DNA from: Epiperipatus broadwayi
Taxonomy: Eukaryota > Onychophora > Udeonychophora > Euonychophora > Peripatidae
Direction of reading: 5' to 3'
NCBI GenBank assembly: GCA_028023455.1
Contig: JAQFVV010012420.1
Location: forward strand, 5,161,770-5,225,769
Length of the DNA: 64,000 nt
The notes beneath the pieces are model-generated. The model had not been told where the DNA came from. It saw only the letters and a program-made list of their open reading frames with translations, and did no database searches. Position numbers and translations under genes: made by a program. This document shows, in pieces, positions 62,335 to 64,000 of this stretch. How positions within the stretch are numbered: position 1 is the stretch's first letter; every line of letters begins with the position of its first letter.

Positions 62335-63966
62335 ATATATGTGTGGCTGAATCTTAAAAGTTCCTTAATAAAAAGTAATTTTTAAAAAACTTTATATTTT
62401 CTAAAAAAAGAAAAGTATGTTTAAAATAATTATTTAAAATTGTCTTGTAATGACAGAGGGCTAAAAGAAAGGTAATCCGTTTTTCTGATAGTTTTTCATT
62501 ACAGTTGAGGCATTAAAATTTACAGTAAAATGTTTGAAGAAAATACAGCATCTTATATTTCATTTACTTTTGATCTATTCATTTTTCTTTATTTAGAAGT
62601 AAAACTTAAATTATTAAGTATTGTTATGGCTAAAAACTTTATTGCACTAAACTATAGTATATCTCCTATCAAATTAAAAATACACATGAAGAAGAAATTA
62701 AAAAAAAGACATTCAAACATTTTAAAATAATAAAATGGAAATGCGTTAGCGTCTTTATAAATTAAAAGTGACATTAAATTTAATACTTTATTACTTAATA
62801 GATGATATATATATACCTTTAAATATGCTCTTAACAGAATGTTTCTGTGGACAATATGTAGTTTAAAATACTAATTCTCGTTTATGCCAGTAGTATGAAA
62901 AGAATGTGTTTGGAAGTAAAACTTTAAAAGAATTTAAAAATATTATTAATGAACTTGTCTCTATCAAATGCATAATGTTTTGTTATAGTTGCTAGTACTT
63001 GTAAGTAACTTTATGACCATTGATCTTAGCACATAAACCAAGGAGCATCCTTAATTATAAAAAAATCTACTCTTATGTTTAATAAATAAAAGGAAATTTG
63101 TTTAAAAAAAGAAATACATTTTTAAATATTAAGAAACGTTTAAAAAAAAAGAGCTCTATTTTAAAAAATGCGTTTATCTAAGGAAGAACAGTGAAAGTTA
63201 ACTAAAAATATATATTATAATTATTCCGCATTTGAACCTAGGATTATAAATATAAAGTGTGTTCAGCTGAAGAATTTATTTTGTTTCATGCCGGCTTAAT
63301 CTTATTATTTAAGTTTTTTTTTTTTTAAAAAAAATATTATTAATGAACTATTGAACATTTTCGTTTGGAAATGATTGCCATGTATACAAATGTTTTAATT
63401 GAAGCTTCGAATTCAGATAGATATATTAACCTGGATAAAGTGTCTACACATTATGAAATGGAAAAAATCATCACAGAGCTGAAATATGAACTTGAATTAA
63501 TGTATTATTATTATTATTTTTTATGGTCTGCTTTATTGGTTTTAAAAAAAAAAAGAAACCATAAAATATTTATGCTATTAAATTTTTATGTAACACTTTT
63601 TGGCATAAATATACAGGTAAACTAGGGTTATAATTTTAAAATGAAATAGGTTTATTTGAATGAGCAAATGTTTCTTGCCATTCTTAAGTAGATTTAGTTT
63701 ATTTATCAAGCATTACACTAGCTAGTTTCTATTTAATAATTTTATTATAGAGATTTAAATATCATAGTCTTGTTTTCATATAAATGGGATGTTTTACTCT
63801 ATTTTTATTTTAAATTTACTAAAGAAGTTTACCAGAAAATATCCATTCATTTGTTTTATGAATGTTATATTAATAATAATTGCAAATATTTTATATTCAT
63901 TGAGAAGTAAATATTCTTGCATTTAATTTACAATTTTAAAAGTCAATTAGTCACTATATTTTAGCA
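62335..63966. other. AT-rich sequence, possibly 3' UTR and beyond
   Basis: A frame at 63,365-63,625 starts with plausible composition (MIAMYTNVLIEASNSDRY, MEKIITELKYELEL) but turns into Tyr/Lys runs and has no acceptor; it is not called. Confidence 0.35.
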
Positions 63967-64000
63967 TTTAATATTTTGTTATGTGTGCATTGTGCCTTGC
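63967..64000. repeat. short repeat at window end, partner at 55,556-55,586
   Basis: TTTAATATTTTGTTATGTGT then GCATTGTGCC; cut by the window end. Confidence 0.5.

Noticed and set aside
1-64000. tRNA or rRNA genes, CRISPR arrays, bacterial operons
   Set aside because: No cloverleaf with intact T-loop and anticodon arm, no rRNA core sequence, no regular spacer-repeat array and no Shine-Dalgarno-linked gene series were seen.

Overview
This is AT-rich animal (metazoan) nuclear DNA, probably an invertebrate, with no compact gene organisation. The recognisable coding sequence is mostly broken transposable elements: several APE-type LINEs of the Jockey/CR1 kind, an RTE-like remnant, four Penelope-like elements (PLEs) with GIY-YIG endonuclease modules, and LTR elements with very long LTRs. 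Palindromic and tandem repeats, homopolymers and (CA)n/(TA)n tracts fill much of the rest. The phylum cannot be fixed from this sequence; mollusc, arthropod or cnidarian would all fit.

Layout. 0-11.6 kb: a perfect 42-bp inverted repeat around a hammerhead-like core (411-551), a tandem plus inverted satellite (2.5-3.4 kb), a LINE reverse transcriptase relic (3.5-4.46 kb) interrupted by a dispersed repeat, an RTE-like remnant (7.5-7.95 kb) and a PLE 3' end with a decayed ribozyme motif (8.5-9.4 kb). 11.664-21.968 kb: a structurally complete LTR element with two 2.9-kb LTRs about 98% identical, TG...CA ends, a 4-bp GCAT target duplication, a tRNA-Lys-like primer site, a repeat-filled leader and one broken, very charged reading frame of about 690 codons; no protease, reverse transcriptase or integrase is seen. 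22.9-24.1 kb: a 1.2-kb palindrome. 25.8-28.07 kb: two LINE fragments. 28.07-32.41 kb: a minus-strand LTR of the same superfamily whose U3 carries a ~410-bp tandem array. 32.41-39.12 kb: three LINEs on the minus strand, one nearly full length with a PHD-like ORF1, APE endonuclease and RT. 42.2-46.4 kb: an inverted satellite cluster split by a 3.0-kb solo LTR with ATAA target duplication. 47.5-49.5 kb: a LINE relic. 49.7-53.3 kb: two divergent PLE 3' ends and then an almost complete PLE RT plus GIY-YIG element, followed by a well-formed hammerhead ribozyme. 53.3-64 kb: mostly non-repetitive AT-rich sequence.

Host gene. Three short plus-strand segments (25,665-25,712; 60,290-60,344; 62,271-62,334) look like exons: the first two have AG acceptors and GTAAGT donors, the last ends in a stop codon, and their phases agree. 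If they are one gene, much of the window is intron, and the transposons lie within it.

How the parts relate. The elements are autonomous or parasitic modules rather than a pathway. The most interesting structures are the long-LTR family (one complete non-autonomous copy and two diverged relatives) and the hammerhead motifs tied to the PLEs, including one whose predicted cleavage site coincides with the start of a long inverted-repeat arm.
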